Shown here: one piece after another, positions 8,932-18,196 of the stretch
Layout of the letters: each line of letters starts with the position of its first letter
Position numbering within the stretch: the first letter of the stretch is position 1
From: an uncultured Clostridia bacterium
Lineage (GTDB): Bacteria; Bacillota; Clostridia; TANB77; CAG-508
Assembly (NCBI GenBank): GCA_934122085.1
Contig: CAKOVS010000007.1
Span: forward strand, 1-64,000
DNA: 64,000 nt
Direction: 5' to 3'
The notes under the pieces: model-generated
Databases searched by the model: none
What the model saw: only the letters and a program-made list of their open reading frames with translations
What the model was told of the DNA's origin: nothing
Made by a program: the position numbers and the translations under genes

Positions 8932-9450
8932 TTATTTTAAATTTTTATGCTTTTTACTTTTTTTACTTTCTGATTGTTTATTAGTAGTTTTCTTTTCTTC
9001 TACTTCTTCAGACTTTTCTTCTATTATTTTTATTTCTTCTTTGTCTTCTTGCTTCTCTTTTTCTTTTATTGGCTTTATTTGTTCTTTTTTGTCAGTACTT
9101 TGTTCTGCCTTAATTTCAGCATTATTACTTTCTACTTTAGCATTTTGTCTTACTTCATCTTTTATATTTAAAATTGGTATATTTGCATATAAAGCTGGGG
9201 CTCCATTTGTTCCATCACCATTATCTTTATTCGTTAATTTTACATCTATAGCACTTTCATCTATATCTATGTATTTTTTTATTACGTCTATTATTTCTTG
9301 TTTCATCAAATCTAAAAAGTCTGCAGATACATTTGCTCTATCTTGCATTAATACTAGATGTAGTCTTTCTTTTGCGGCATCTTTAGATTTTAATGTTTGA
9401 TCTTCTTTTTTTGTTATTTTTCTAACTAATTTCATTATGCTTTCAAACAT
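8932..9450 (-). CDS. minE: cell division topological factor MinE with long C-terminal tail
   Basis: MinE stimulates the MinD ATPase and sets division-site placement. The first 95 or so residues match the family: an N-terminal membrane-targeting helix (MFESIMKLV), the MinD-binding stretch (AKERLHLVLMQDRA) and the beta strands ending in ALYANIPI. The protein is 172 residues, about twice the usual 85-100. The extra C-terminal part (about 105-172) is a highly charged Lys/Glu tail predicted to be disordered. It overlaps nothing and lies 21 bases after minD. minC is not adjacent. Confidence 0.9.
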   Translation of the reverse strand: MFESIMKLVRKITKKEDQTLKSKDAAKERLHLVLMQDRANVSADFLDLMKQEIIDVIKKYIDIDESAIDVKLTNKDNGDGTNGAPALYANIPILNIKDEVRQNAKVESNNAEIKAEQSTDKKEQIKPIKEKEKQEDKEEIKIIEEKSEEVEEKKTTNKQSESKKSKKHKNLK

Positions 9451-9471
9451 TATCCTTTCTCCTTTATTGAT

Positions 9472-10263
9472 TTATTTTTTGAATATCCTTTTAATTTTTG
9501 AAAAGAATCCTTTTTCTCTTCCTGGTATTGTTACTTCTATATTTTCTCCAAGAACTCTTTTGGCAATTTCTAAATATGCTTTTCCTGATGGTGCTTTTCT
9601 GTTTTGAATTACAGGTTCACCTTTATTTGTTTGTGTTATTATATACTCATCATCTGGAACAACTCCTATTAAATCAATAGATAATAAATCTACAATATCA
9701 TCAACATCCATCATTTCACCTTTTCTTACCATGTTAGGTCTTATTCTATTTATTACTAATTCTGGATTTTTTATTTCAGATGCTTCTAATAATCCTATTA
9801 TTCTGTCTGCATCTCTTATTGATGAGATTTCTGCTGTTGTTACAACTATTGCCCTATTTGCTCCGGCAATTGCATTTTTAAATCCTTGTTCAATTCCAGC
9901 TGGGCAATCTATAAGTATATAGTCAAATTCTTCTTTTAATTTATCTGTTAATTCTTTCATTTGTTCTTCATTTACTGCACTTTTATCTCTTGTTTGTGCA
10001 GCAGGTAACAAATATAATTCTTTAAATCTTTTATCTTTTATTAATGCTTGTCTTAATTTACATTTTCCCTCAACAACATCTACTATATCATATACAATTC
10101 TGTTTTCTAATCCCATTACAACATCTAGATTTCTCAATCCTATATCTGTGTCTATTAAAGCTACTTTTTTTCCTTCTAATGCTAAGCTTGACCCTAAATT
10201 TGCTGTTGTTGTTGTTTTTCCTACTCCACCTTTTCCTGATGTTATTACTATAACTTCTCCCAT
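9472..10263 (-). CDS. minD: septum-site-determining ATPase MinD
   Basis: MinD is a membrane-associated ParA-like ATPase that works with MinE, and with MinC where present, to restrict FtsZ assembly to midcell. The deviant Walker A motif KGGVGKTT lies at residues 10-17. Switch regions DTDIGLRNLD and DCPAGIE are intact. The C-terminal amphipathic membrane helix FFSKIKRIFKK is present, so the protein can bind the membrane. The 263-residue length is normal. The start ATG at 10263 has a GGAGG site. It heads the minD-minE-rodA-dusB gene run. Confidence 0.96.
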   Translation of the reverse strand: MGEVIVITSGKGGVGKTTTTANLGSSLALEGKKVALIDTDIGLRNLDVVMGLENRIVYDIVDVVEGKCKLRQALIKDKRFKELYLLPAAQTRDKSAVNEEQMKELTDKLKEEFDYILIDCPAGIEQGFKNAIAGANRAIVVTTAEISSIRDADRIIGLLEASEIKNPELVINRIRPNMVRKGEMMDVDDIVDLLSIDLIGVVPDDEYIITQTNKGEPVIQNRKAPSGKAYLEIAKRVLGENIEVTIPGREKGFFSKIKRIFKK

Positions 10264-10350
10264 ATTTTTCCTCCTTAGGATTTTTTGTTTTATTGTTTTT
10301 TGGCTTGTTTGTTCATCCTAAAATTATGCTTATATCATACACTCAAATTG

Positions 10351-10378
10351 AAAAAAAGTCAATAAAAATATTGACTTT
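10351..10378 (-). terminator. intrinsic terminator after cwlD
   Basis: A perfect 10-bp stem (10355-10364 with 10369-10378) with a 4-base loop and, in minus-strand sense, a T tract after it. It overlaps the stop codon of the cwlD-like gene and separates it from minD. Confidence 0.75.
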
Positions 10379-11086
10379 AATCGTAAAAATAATCAATTAT
10401 TCCATTATATATTCCCCAAGCTAATCTGTTCTGATATTCATCTTCTAAAAGCTTTTTTTCTTCAACTGGATTTGATAAAAATCCACATTCAACAATCGTA
10501 ATTGGAATTTCAACATGTTTTATAATATAAATATTATCTATTGTTTTGGCTACTCTATTATTTTCTTTTTGTATCACTTCATTTAGATTATTTTGTATTG
10601 ATACTGCTAACTTTTTCCCTTCTTCACTTCCTTTTTTGTAAAATGTTTGCCACCCATCATATTGTTGCTGTGGAATTTTGTTTAAATGTATTGATACAAA
10701 TAAGTCTGCTGAACTTTCATTTCCAATTTTCACTCTATTATGTATATCTGATATTTTTTTCTGTTTTAAGGTTTTTGCATCTAAATCATATATTGCATTT
10801 TCATCTGAACGTGTTAATATTACTGTTGTTCCACTTTGCTCTAATAAATTTTGCAATTTTAATGCAATTTTTAAGTTTGTTGCTGCTTCAGTTGTTCCAG
10901 TGCTACTTTGTGCACCGTTCATCTGGTTTTCCATGTCCGTGCATCTATTACTATTGTCTTTCCTGAAACAGGTAAAGATACTGTCGGAACTATTTCTCTT
11001 CTATCTCTTATTAATGTAAATACTAATATTGATAAAAATACACTAAAAACAATTAATGTAACTCTTTTTTTTCTTAATAATATCAT
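10377..11086 (-). pseudogene. cwlD: CwlD-like N-acetylmuramoyl-L-alanine amidase, two +1 frameshifts
   Basis: CwlD cleaves N-acetylmuramoyl-L-alanine bonds to make muramic-delta-lactam in the spore cortex. The N-terminal membrane anchor and the strand GKTIVIDA are read from the ATG at 11086 (GGGAG upstream). The rest, from GAQSSTGTTEAATNLKIAL to the stop, is in another frame. Between them one extra base near 10939 and another near 10917 each shift the frame. Removing both restores GHGKPDEGA with the zinc-binding His. The later zinc Glu (TIVECGFLSNP) and the SIHLN motif are intact. As written, no single frame gives a working enzyme. Both extra bases are a G following CC on the plus strand, so an assembly error is as likely as a real mutation. 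Confidence 0.85.
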
Positions 11087-11133
11087 AATAAAAACTCCCA
11101 TACTTTTTTTATAATTGTATGCGAGTTTTTTAT

Positions 11134-11475
11134 TTATATGTAATAAATTACAATTCCTACTAAAATTAATAAATTTCCAATTATTTTCTTTTTAGTCATC
11201 TTTTCTTTTAAAATTCTATTACTTAAAAACATTACAAAAATATATCCTAATGATTCTATAATTGGCTCATTTTTATATGGTACTCCTTTTAATCCTAAAA
11301 CAACTAAAACTGTAGATAATACCATTAATCCATATCCTATTATTACATATGGATTTAAATATTCTTTTATTATTGAATTATATTTTTTTGAAGCACTTTT
11401 TTTCAATATTATTTGTGATATTGAACTTACTAAAACTGCTAATATTAATAAAATTATATATTTACTCATTTTCAC
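11134..11475 (-). CDS. SMR-like membrane protein, downstream member of a pair
   Basis: This 113-residue protein has four predicted helices and belongs to the drug/metabolite transporter superfamily of small multidrug-resistance-like proteins. The last helices carry a conserved pattern (GYIFVMFLSNRILKEKMTKKKIIGNLLILVGI) in which a short basic loop joins helices three and four. Its start overlaps the end of the gene at 11462 by 14 bases, so the two are likely made as a heterodimer, as with paired SMR proteins and the ArnE/ArnF-type lipid-sugar flippases. The substrate cannot be told; an undecaprenyl-linked sugar is one option. Confidence 0.75.
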   Translation of the reverse strand: MKMSKYIILLILAVLVSSISQIILKKSASKKYNSIIKEYLNPYVIIGYGLMVLSTVLVVLGLKGVPYKNEPIIESLGYIFVMFLSNRILKEKMTKKKIIGNLLILVGIVIYYI

Positions 11476-11827
11476 TATTTACTATAATTGTACCTATTAT
11501 TACAATTATTACTCCTATTACATTTTTTATCGTTATTGTTTCATTAAATATCAAAATTGCCCATACTATAGACCATAATAATCCCATAGCTTTATTTGCA
11601 TATGCTACAGATATATCAAACTTTTTTATTAATTGTTGCCAAATTATTGCATATATCCCCAATATTAACATTTCTATTCCATAAAATAATATAAACTTAA
11701 ATGATAGAAATTCTTGTCCTGATGCAAATTTTGCAAATACTGTTGATAATGTATATATTGCAATCACTATTTGAAGTATAAAAACGTCTCTAATTTTATT
11801 CTTTTTTTTAGTTTCTTCTTTATTCAT
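11462..11827 (-). CDS. SMR-like membrane protein, upstream member of a pair
   Basis: This 121-residue protein has a basic N-terminus (NKEETKKKNK) and four predicted helices. It contains ISVAYANKAMGLLWSIVWAILIFNE, similar to the third helix region of EamA/SMR transporters, and ends IGVIIVIIGTIIV. It is the upstream partner of the gene at 11134 and overlaps it by 14 bases. Two different short four-helix proteins in tandem are typical of obligate heterodimeric SMR-type carriers. No regulator or riboswitch is visible before it. Confidence 0.75.
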   Translation of the reverse strand: MNKEETKKKNKIRDVFILQIVIAIYTLSTVFAKFASGQEFLSFKFILFYGIEMLILGIYAIIWQQLIKKFDISVAYANKAMGLLWSIVWAILIFNETITIKNVIGVIIVIIGTIIVNSENE

Positions 11828-11885
11828 TTATTATTCCTTAATAATTGCATATTTAGATTTTTACAAAGGTTTTACCTATAAACCA

Positions 11886-12221
11886 TTATCTTAAAAGTTC
11901 TTGAACTATATTTCCTATTATTTTATTTACATCTGCTATTAAAACATTAAATTTAATTTCAGCATCAAAATATTTACTTGCCTCTTCGTTTTGGATAAGT
12001 TCCCCATATAATTCTTGAACATGTTTCATTTTTGTTTCATCATCTTTTCCTGTTTGTAATGCTACTATTTGTGCTTCATATCTTGCATTTTCAAATTCAT
12101 CAATTTTTCTTTTTAATTCATAATTTAAATTTATAGAATCTTTTGCTATTCTGTATGTTACATATTCTTCAGATTGTTTTATTTCTTTTGCTAATTCATT
12201 TGCTAAATCATAAACTTTCAT
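11886..12221 (-). CDS. YlbF/YmcA family protein
   Basis: This is a 111-residue all-helical protein of the YlbF/YmcA family. In Bacillus subtilis, YlbF, YmcA and YaaT form a complex with RNase Y that affects competence, biofilm formation and sporulation. The N-terminal VYDLANELAKEIKQSEEY and the central K-x-I-D-E-F motif match the family. The sequence does not say whether it is the YlbF or the YmcA orthologue, so no symbol is given. It stands between the transporter pair and the gene at 12281, with a GGATTA ribosome site. Confidence 0.8.
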   Translation of the reverse strand: MKVYDLANELAKEIKQSEEYVTYRIAKDSINLNYELKRKIDEFENARYEAQIVALQTGKDDETKMKHVQELYGELIQNEEASKYFDAEIKFNVLIADVNKIIGNIVQELLR

Positions 12222-12280
12222 TTATTTTTAATCCTTTCACTCCAAATACATATTATGTGATTTTTTTCAAACGTTATGAA

Positions 12281-12775
12281 TTAATATTCTTTTATTGTCC
12301 ATTTTTCAGTATCTATTTCATACCATTTTTGAACTTGATCATTTAATCTTACCGCTACATAATAAATATTTTCTTCTTTTTGTTCAACATTATATGTAAC
12401 ATTTTTATCATTTTCTCCCCATTCTTTTCTGGCAAGATCAATTGCTCTTTCTTCTTTTGTTTGTGCTATGCTTTCTGTTTTTTCATTATCCATTTCTTCT
12501 CTACCTATATATCCATTTGTAGAGTCTGTTTTTGTTGTTTTTGTTGTTTCTGTTGTTTCAGTATTTGCATTAGTTATATTTTGTGTTATACTAGATGTTT
12601 TTGTTGATATTGTATTAGTGCTTTCTGTTTTTATTATACTATGACTATTTTGTATATTTTTTTTATTATTTTCTTTAATTTCAGGATATATTATAAAACC
12701 AACAATTAGTGCAATTGCTAAAAATGCAACAATTATTATCATTGTTAACAAATTTTGTTTTTCTCTTGTTTCCAT
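12281..12775 (-). CDS. membrane-anchored protein with Thr/Ser-rich linker, unknown function
   Basis: The 164 residues begin with a short cytoplasmic stretch (METREKQNLL) and one membrane helix (about 11-31). A Thr/Ser/Asn-rich linker follows (about 45-88, with TETTETTKTTKT). A small folded C-terminal domain (about 105-164) contains ERAIDLARKEWGE, then YYVAVR and WYEIDTEKWTIKEY. That C-terminal layout resembles small secreted PepSY-like or DUF-type folds, but I do not assign it. The domain should lie outside the cell. It follows xseA by about 40 bases. Confidence 0.7.
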   Translation of the reverse strand: METREKQNLLTMIIIVAFLAIALIVGFIIYPEIKENNKKNIQNSHSIIKTESTNTISTKTSSITQNITNANTETTETTKTTKTDSTNGYIGREEMDNEKTESIAQTKEERAIDLARKEWGENDKNVTYNVEQKEENIYYVAVRLNDQVQKWYEIDTEKWTIKEY

Positions 12776-12817
12776 TTTCTTTTTTCCTTTCTCTCTATAT
12801 CTTCTTAGTAAGCCTTT

Positions 12818-14005
12818 TTATAAAACTTCCGCATTTTTTTCTCCATCAGAAAACTTTATTGTTATTATATCACCTTTATTTATTTGACTAGTACTCTTTA
12901 TAATTTGCCCATCTTTTTCTGTTAAACTATATCCTCTAATTAATGTTTTTAATGGACTTATAGAATCTAATTTTGTTACTAATTCTATATATTTATTCTT
13001 CTTTTCTGTTTTTATTTCTTTAATTGCATTTTCTAGTCTTTTCATATAATCATCTAATATTATAGAATTGTCCATAACTTTTCTCATTGGATCTGTAAAT
13101 ATTCTAGATTTCATTATTTTCTCAAATCTTAATTTCATGATTTCTATTTTTTTCTTTAATGCTAATTTGCTTCTATCTTGATAATTTATAATTTTTTGCT
13201 TAACTTCAAAAATATCTGGTACTGCTAATTCTGCCGCAGCAGATGGGGTTGGTGCTCTCAAATCTGCAACAAAGTCTGCTATTGTAAAATCAGTTTCATG
13301 TCCTACTGCTGAGATTATTGGAATTTCAGAATCATAAATTGCTCTTGCCACAATTTCTTCATTAAATGGCCATAAATCTTCTAATGATCCTCCACCTCTT
13401 CCAATTATTAAAACATCTGCTAATTTTTTTTCATTCATTATTCTAATTTTATCAGCTATTTGTTCTGCAGCACCAGGCCCTTGTACTGGTACTGGTAATA
13501 GTCTTATATATACATTTGGATTTCTTCTTGTTGAAACATTTATTATATCTCTTATAACAGCTCCTGTTTGTGATGTTAAAACCCCTATTACTTTTGGATA
13601 TAATGGTATTGTTTTTTTATGAGATTGCTCAAAAAGACCTTCTTTTTCAAGTTTTGCCTTTAATTGTTCAAATTGTTCATGCAAATCTCCTATACCATCT
13701 TCCATCATTGATTTGGCATATATTTGATATACTCCATCTCTTTCAAATACAGATACAGTTCCAAATACCATAACTTTCATTCCATCTTTAGGTTTAAATG
13801 TTAATTTTTCTGCATAACTTTTAAACATTATACATTTTATTAAGGAGTTCTCATCTTTTAAAGTAAAATATAAATGTCCTGTATAATGATTTTTAAAATT
13901 TGATATTTCTCCTTTTACTAGTATTGCATTTAAGTTCTCATCTTCATCAAATCTATCTTTTAAATATTTATTTAATTGTGTTACCGTTACTGCATTATAT
14001 TTCAT
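12818..14005 (-). CDS. xseA: exodeoxyribonuclease VII large subunit
   Basis: XseA is the catalytic subunit of exonuclease VII, which degrades single-stranded DNA from both ends. The 395 residues contain the N-terminal OB fold (about 1-100, VKGEISNFKNHYTGHLYFTLKD) and the catalytic core with GVLTS-TGAVIRDI, DVLIIGRGGGSLEDLW and ISAVGHETDFT. These are the family hallmarks. A coiled-coil region (about 255-350) follows, somewhat shorter than in Escherichia coli. The small subunit gene xseB is usually next in clostridia but I could not find it here. It lies 17 bases downstream of nusB. Confidence 0.96.
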   Translation of the reverse strand: MKYNAVTVTQLNKYLKDRFDEDENLNAILVKGEISNFKNHYTGHLYFTLKDENSLIKCIMFKSYAEKLTFKPKDGMKVMVFGTVSVFERDGVYQIYAKSMMEDGIGDLHEQFEQLKAKLEKEGLFEQSHKKTIPLYPKVIGVLTSQTGAVIRDIINVSTRRNPNVYIRLLPVPVQGPGAAEQIADKIRIMNEKKLADVLIIGRGGGSLEDLWPFNEEIVARAIYDSEIPIISAVGHETDFTIADFVADLRAPTPSAAAELAVPDIFEVKQKIINYQDRSKLALKKKIEIMKLRFEKIMKSRIFTDPMRKVMDNSIILDDYMKRLENAIKEIKTEKKNKYIELVTKLDSISPLKTLIRGYSLTEKDGQIIKSTSQINKGDIITIKFSDGEKNAEVL

Positions 14006-14022
14006 TTGTTATCTCCTTACCC

Positions 14023-14466
14023 TTATTCGGCAATTTGCTCCTTAACAACACTTGCAAGTATTCCATTTATAAAGTTTCTTGATGTTTCTTCTCCATATTT
14101 TTTGGAAATCTCTAATGCTTCATTTATTGCAACTTTATATGGTAATTCTTTATATTTTATTTCATAAATAGCAAGCTTTAATATACTAAAATCTACTTTT
14201 GAAATTCTTTCTAGTGTCCAATCAGCTTTTAGATTTTTTTTAATTAAATTATTTATTTCATTTGTGTGTTGTTTTATCCCATTAATTGCGTCTATAATAT
14301 ATTCTTTTGCTTCTTTATCTGTTAGCTCTTCACATTCTAAATATAAATCAATTTGTTCTTCTAAATTTTCTGGTTCTTGAATTTCAAAACTATATATTAG
14401 TTTAAATGCTGCTTCTCTAATTGCTGATCTTTTCATATTTTTAATGCTAGACTTTTCTTCTAGCAT
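14023..14466 (-). CDS. nusB: transcription antitermination factor NusB
   Basis: NusB binds boxA RNA with NusE (S10) and supports rRNA antitermination. The core RSAIREAAFKLIYSFEIQE begins about ten residues in, and the C-terminal motif KVAINEALEISKKYGEETSRNFINGIL is diagnostic. The start is unsure. The ATG at 14466 lies almost on its GGGAG site, while the ATG at 14436 fits the family start but has no site nearby. An 8-bp inverted repeat (ATGCTAGA and its complement) between the two could bring the site close to the second ATG. It is in the asp23-amaP-DUF2273-nusB-xseA run common in clostridia. Confidence 0.93.
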   Translation of the reverse strand: MLEEKSSIKNMKRSAIREAAFKLIYSFEIQEPENLEEQIDLYLECEELTDKEAKEYIIDAINGIKQHTNEINNLIKKNLKADWTLERISKVDFSILKLAIYEIKYKELPYKVAINEALEISKKYGEETSRNFINGILASVVKEQIAE

Positions 14467-14490
14467 TCTCCCTTCTAAATTTTATATATT

Positions 14491-14694
14491 TTAAAGTCTA
14501 TCTATAAAACTTTTTAGTTTTTCTTTTACACTATCCTTATTTTTTTGTACATAACTACCAACCATTGCTCCTAATATTATTACAACACATCCAATTATAA
14601 ATTCATATAGTTTTGTACAAAGTATTAATATAGCAACAACTATTCCTATAATTGCCCCTTTATATTGGTTCCAAAAGTTTTTAAATCCTTCCAT
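14491..14694 (-). CDS. DUF2273-type small membrane protein
   Basis: This 67-residue protein begins MEGFKNFWNQYKGAIIG and has two predicted helices with a short tail ending SFIDRL. It matches the DUF2273 family of small membrane proteins found beside Asp23 and AmaP genes. The start at 14694 is chosen because GGAGG lies directly upstream; the ORF extends six codons further. It probably helps anchor or organise Asp23 proteins at the membrane, which is an inference from its constant neighbourhood. Confidence 0.8.
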   Translation of the reverse strand: MEGFKNFWNQYKGAIIGIVVAILILCTKLYEFIIGCVVIILGAMVGSYVQKNKDSVKEKLKSFIDRL

Positions 14695-14724
14695 GTTATA
14701 CCTCCATTTCAATTTGTTATTGCT

Positions 14725-15282
14725 TTATTCTTTTATTTCTGTTTGTTTTTTACTCATATTTATAATTTTAATATTAACATTTTTAACATCTAAGTCTGAT
14801 GTTTTCTTCATTTCTTCTTTTACTTTATTTTGTAAGCTATTTGCTAAATCTTTTATTATAACATCATCTTTTACTACTACTTGTAATGTTATTGATATTT
14901 CATTTTGTTCATCTATTGATATTTTTGGTGTACAATTTTCTATATTTTCAAATTTATAAACTACTGATTTTATCATATTATCTAATGTTTCTTTTGTTAT
15001 TAAAAGTTGTCCATTTTCATTTTTTAATAATATTCCTTGTGATTCTTTTATTTTTTCTTCTGTATCAGAATCAAAGAATATGCATTTTATTGATAATAAT
15101 ATAAATATTGCACTAACTACTAATGTTATTTTTGATGAAATATCTCCTTGTGCAATTGTTGATATTACTTTTGTTACTATTCCTATATCTAGCCAGTTAA
15201 ATACTAATAAACACATTATTACTGCTAAGATTAATACTATATATGAATACACTGTTAGTGCAAATTTTTCTAAAAATTTCAT
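14725..15282 (-). CDS. amaP: alkaline shock response membrane anchor AmaP
   Basis: AmaP tethers Asp23 to the membrane in staphylococci. The 185-residue protein has two membrane helices (about 8-30 and 50-68) and a cytoplasmic Asp23-like domain (about 80-175) containing ISITLQVVVKDDVIIKDLANSLQNKVKEE. That layout is the AmaP pattern. It lies between asp23 and the DUF2273 gene, exactly as in other Firmicutes. A terminator separates it from asp23, so it may have its own promoter or depend on read-through. Confidence 0.85.
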   Translation of the reverse strand: MKFLEKFALTVYSYIVLILAVIMCLLVFNWLDIGIVTKVISTIAQGDISSKITLVVSAIFILLSIKCIFFDSDTEEKIKESQGILLKNENGQLLITKETLDNMIKSVVYKFENIENCTPKISIDEQNEISITLQVVVKDDVIIKDLANSLQNKVKEEMKKTSDLDVKNVNIKIINMSKKQTEIKE

Positions 15283-15342
15283 TTTTCTTCACATTCCTTC
15301 CTCAAAATAGTTTTTTCAACTATTTTCTCTTTTTATTAAATG

Positions 15343-15390
15343 AAAAAGGCATGATTAAATTAATTTGATGTTTTTTATTCATGCCTTTTT
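15343..15390. terminator. terminator between asp23 and amaP
   Basis: A 12-bp stem (15343-15354 with 15379-15390) flanked by A and T runs lies directly after the asp23 stop in minus-strand sense. It would lower amaP transcription relative to asp23. Confidence 0.7.
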
Positions 15391-15395
15391 TCACT

Positions 15396-15827
15396 TTATT
15401 GTTGTTCTTCTGTTACTTCTTCGTTTTCTTCTTTTTCTTCAACTTCTTTTTCTGTTTTTACACCTTGTACATGTACATTAACTTCTGAAACTTTTAATCC
15501 TGTCATATTTTCAACTGATTTTTTTACTCTTGTTTGTATTTCATAAGCTACATCTGGAATTCTTGAACCATATTCTACAATGATGTTTACATCTATTCTT
15601 ACTTCTTTTTCATCAGCATCAACTTTTATTCCTTTACTAAGATTTTTCTTTCCACTTAATACTTCTGAAATTCCACCAGCAAATCCTCCTGCCATACTTG
15701 CAACTCCTGGTACTTCTGATACTGCAACTCCTGCAATTACTGATATTACATCATTTGCTATTTTTATGCCATTATTTCCTTCTTCTATTTCTTTTACTTC
15801 TTCATTTTCAACATTATTTTCTTCCAT
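15396..15827 (-). CDS. Asp23/Gls24 family envelope stress protein
   Basis: The core of this 143-residue protein (about 20-115) matches Asp23/Gls24: IANDVISVIAGVAVSEVPGVASMAGG, then VRIDVNIIVEYGSRIPDVAYEIQTRVKKSVENMTGL-V-EVNVHVQGV. Both ends are acidic, with Glu-rich stretches. Such proteins are abundant, sit at the membrane through AmaP and respond to envelope or alkaline stress. The start is the ATG at 15827; the TTG three codons earlier lies on the AAAGGA site. It is the first gene of the asp23-amaP-DUF2273-nusB run. Confidence 0.93.
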   Translation of the reverse strand: MEENNVENEEVKEIEEGNNGIKIANDVISVIAGVAVSEVPGVASMAGGFAGGISEVLSGKKNLSKGIKVDADEKEVRIDVNIIVEYGSRIPDVAYEIQTRVKKSVENMTGLKVSEVNVHVQGVKTEKEVEEKEENEEVTEEQQ

Positions 15828-15936
15828 ATCCAACAATCCTTTCTTGTTTTTTTAGATATATTTTTCTTTATATCTTTCATCTATAAGTATATCAATTTTT
15901 ATATTTTTTTACAACTATTTTTGATGATTTATTATA

Positions 15937-17376
15937 TTAATATTGTCTTCCCCATATAACCATTTTAGTTGCAGGCTTTCCACAACATACACATGTATCT
16001 CCAATATTTTCTTGTTCAAATGGCATACATCTTGATTTTGCTGATGTTAATTCTTTTATTTTTGCCTCACATTCTTCATTTCCACACCACATTGCTTTTA
16101 TAAAGCCTTGTTCTTTATTCATATTTGCTTCAAATTCTTCTAAATTATGTGCTATAGTTGTTTTATTTTCCATTCTTTTTTTACATGTATCAAACATGTT
16201 TTGTTGAATTAGTTCTAGTATTTCTCCTATTTTTGAAGATAATTCATCTAATTTTACTTCTATTTTTTCATTTGTATCTCTTCTAACTAAAATACAAATT
16301 CCATTTTCTATGTCTCTTGGTCCCATTTCTATTCTTAATGGAACTCCTCTCATTTCCCAATCATTAAATTTATACCCTGGTGATACTTTTTCTCTGTCAT
16401 CTAATTCAATTCTATATTTATTTTTTAACTCTTCAAATATTTCTTGAGCTTTTTCTTTTACCCCTTCTTTATGCATTGCTACTGGTACTAAAACCACTTG
16501 TATTGGTGCTACTCTTGGTGGTAATTTTAGTCCTCTATTATCACCATGTGCCATTATTAATGCTCCTATAAGTCTTGTTGATATTCCCCAAGACGTTTGA
16601 TATGCATATTCTTGTTTTCCTTCTCTATTTTGAAATACTACATTAAATGGCTTTGTAAAATTTTGTCCAAAATAATGTGATGTCCCTGATTGTAATGCCT
16701 TTCCATCATATGTCATTGCTTCTATTGTATATGTTTCGTCAGCTCCAGCAAATTTTTCTGATTCTGTTTTTATTCCTTTTATAACTGGTATTGCTAAAAG
16801 ATTTTCAGCTATATCTGCATATATATTTAACATTTGTAATGTTCTTTCTTGTGCTTCTTTTGCTGTTTCATGTATTGTATGCCCTTCTTGCCACAAAAAT
16901 TCTCTTGAGCGCAAAAATGGTCTTGTTTCTTTTTCCCATCTTAATACACTACACCATTGATTATATACAAATGGTAAATCTCTCCATGATTTTAACCATT
17001 TTGAATACATTGTTGTAAATATTGTTTCTGATGTTGGTCTTACACATAATTTTTCGTCTAATTTTTCTCCTCCTGCTTCTGTTACCCAGGCAACTTCTGG
17101 TGCAAATCCTTCTACATGGTCTTTTTCTTTTTGTAATAAACTTTCTGGTATTAATACTGGAAAATATGTATTTTTCACTCCTGTTTCTTTAAATTTTTTA
17201 TCTGCATAATTTTGTATATTTTCCCAAATTGCATATCCATATGGTCTTATTGCTATACAACCTTTTGTATCTGTATAATCTGCAAGTTCTGCTTTTAATA
17301 CTATGTCTGTATACCATTGAGCAAAATTTTCATCTATATTTGTTATTTCTTTTACAAAGTTTTTATTATCTTCCAT
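15937..17376 (-). CDS. proS: prolyl-tRNA synthetase (ProS, archaeal/eukaryotic-like type)
   Basis: This class II synthetase charges tRNA-Pro. The 479 residues match the shorter type found in some Firmicutes, which lacks the bacterial editing insertion. Motif 1 lies near [10 protein letters not shown], motif 2 is RPTSETI followed by [16 protein letters not shown], and motif 3 is [16 protein letters not shown]-terminal zinc-binding region has four cysteines (CGNEEC, then CVCCG), and the chain ends WGRQY, as expected. No T-box leader is visible; only about 16 bases separate it from scpB upstream. Confidence 0.96.
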   Translation of the reverse strand: MEDNKNFVKEITNIDENFAQWYTDIVLKAELADYTDTKGCIAIRPYGYAIWENIQNYADKKFKETGVKNTYFPVLIPESLLQKEKDHVEGFAPEVAWVTEAGGEKLDEKLCVRPTSETIFTTMYSKWLKSWRDLPFVYNQWCSVLRWEKETRPFLRSREFLWQEGHTIHETAKEAQERTLQMLNIYADIAENLLAIPVIKGIKTESEKFAGADETYTIEAMTYDGKALQSGTSHYFGQNFTKPFNVVFQNREGKQEYAYQTSWGISTRLIGALIMAHGDNRGLKLPPRVAPIQVVLVPVAMHKEGVKEKAQEIFEELKNKYRIELDDREKVSPGYKFNDWEMRGVPLRIEMGPRDIENGICILVRRDTNEKIEVKLDELSSKIGEILELIQQNMFDTCKKRMENKTTIAHNLEEFEANMNKEQGFIKAMWCGNEECEAKIKELTSAKSRCMPFEQENIGDTCVCCGKPATKMVIWGRQY

Positions 17377-17392
17377 TAATATTTTCTCCTTT

Positions 17393-18010
17393 TTATTCTT
17401 GATTTTCTTTTACTTCTTCTCTTTCACTCGGCATTGGAGCCTCCGTCTCAATTAAGTCATCTATTACAATTTGTCTATTTGAGTCTAATTTATATCTTGG
17501 AAGTTCTGGTAATTTATTTAAATCTGTATAGCCGAACATTTTTAAAAATTCTTGAGTTGTTTTATATGTTGTTGGCCTTCCTGGTAAGTCTGCCTTTCCT
17601 GCTTCTTCTATTAATCCATATTCTAATAACTTATAAATTGTCCCATCTGAGTTTACTCCTCTTATTGCTTCAATTTCTGGCCTTGTTGCTCTTGGATTAT
17701 ATGCTATTATAGCTAATGTTTCTAATGCTGCATTTGATAAGTTTGGTTTTGTTCTTTTGTCTATTATTGGATATATGTATTCATAATATTTAGGATTACT
17801 ACACATCTGATAACCTTTTTCTACTTTTATAATTTGTATTCCACTTTTTTCATATCTTGTTTGCATTTTATTTATTATATTTTCTATTTTTTCTTGGCTC
17901 ATTTCTAAGTTTATCATTAATTCTTGTTCTGTTACAACTCGCCCTGCTGCAAATAGTATTGCTTCAATTATTTGTTCATAATTATTATTTTCATTTTGAT
18001 TATCTGCCAT
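17393..18010 (-). CDS. scpB: segregation and condensation protein B
   Basis: ScpB is the winged-helix dimer of the SMC-ScpA-ScpB condensin. The core (about 10-170) shows [53 protein letters not shown] and [20 protein letters not shown], all diagnostic. At 205 residues it is of normal length with a charged tail. The ATG at 18010 is chosen over the one six bases earlier, which is too close to GAGAGG. Its partner scpA lies 13 kb away (30273), beside gerW, rather than next to scpB as in Bacillus. Confidence 0.95.
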   Translation of the reverse strand: MADNQNENNNYEQIIEAILFAAGRVVTEQELMINLEMSQEKIENIINKMQTRYEKSGIQIIKVEKGYQMCSNPKYYEYIYPIIDKRTKPNLSNAALETLAIIAYNPRATRPEIEAIRGVNSDGTIYKLLEYGLIEEAGKADLPGRPTTYKTTQEFLKMFGYTDLNKLPELPRYKLDSNRQIVIDDLIETEAPMPSEREEVKENQE

Positions 18011-18196
18011 TTGCATTTCCTCTCTTTCATATGGTACTATTTTACTATATTATGCCTAAAATTGCAAGAAAAAATTGGTAGAAAAGATTATTTATCTAAT
18101 GAATAGAATAAAAATTGTTTTCTTCTTTATCTCTTATTATTTCTTGCAAATTAAGAAATAATATAGTAAAACAATTAAGAAAGAGAGGTAAATTAA

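Noticed and set aside
14491..14712. Longer start for the DUF2273 protein
   Set aside because: The ribosome site GGAGG lies inside the extra codons, so the ATG at 14694 is the start.
17377..17392. T-box leader before proS
   Set aside because: Only about 16 bases separate proS from scpB; no T-box sequence is seen.
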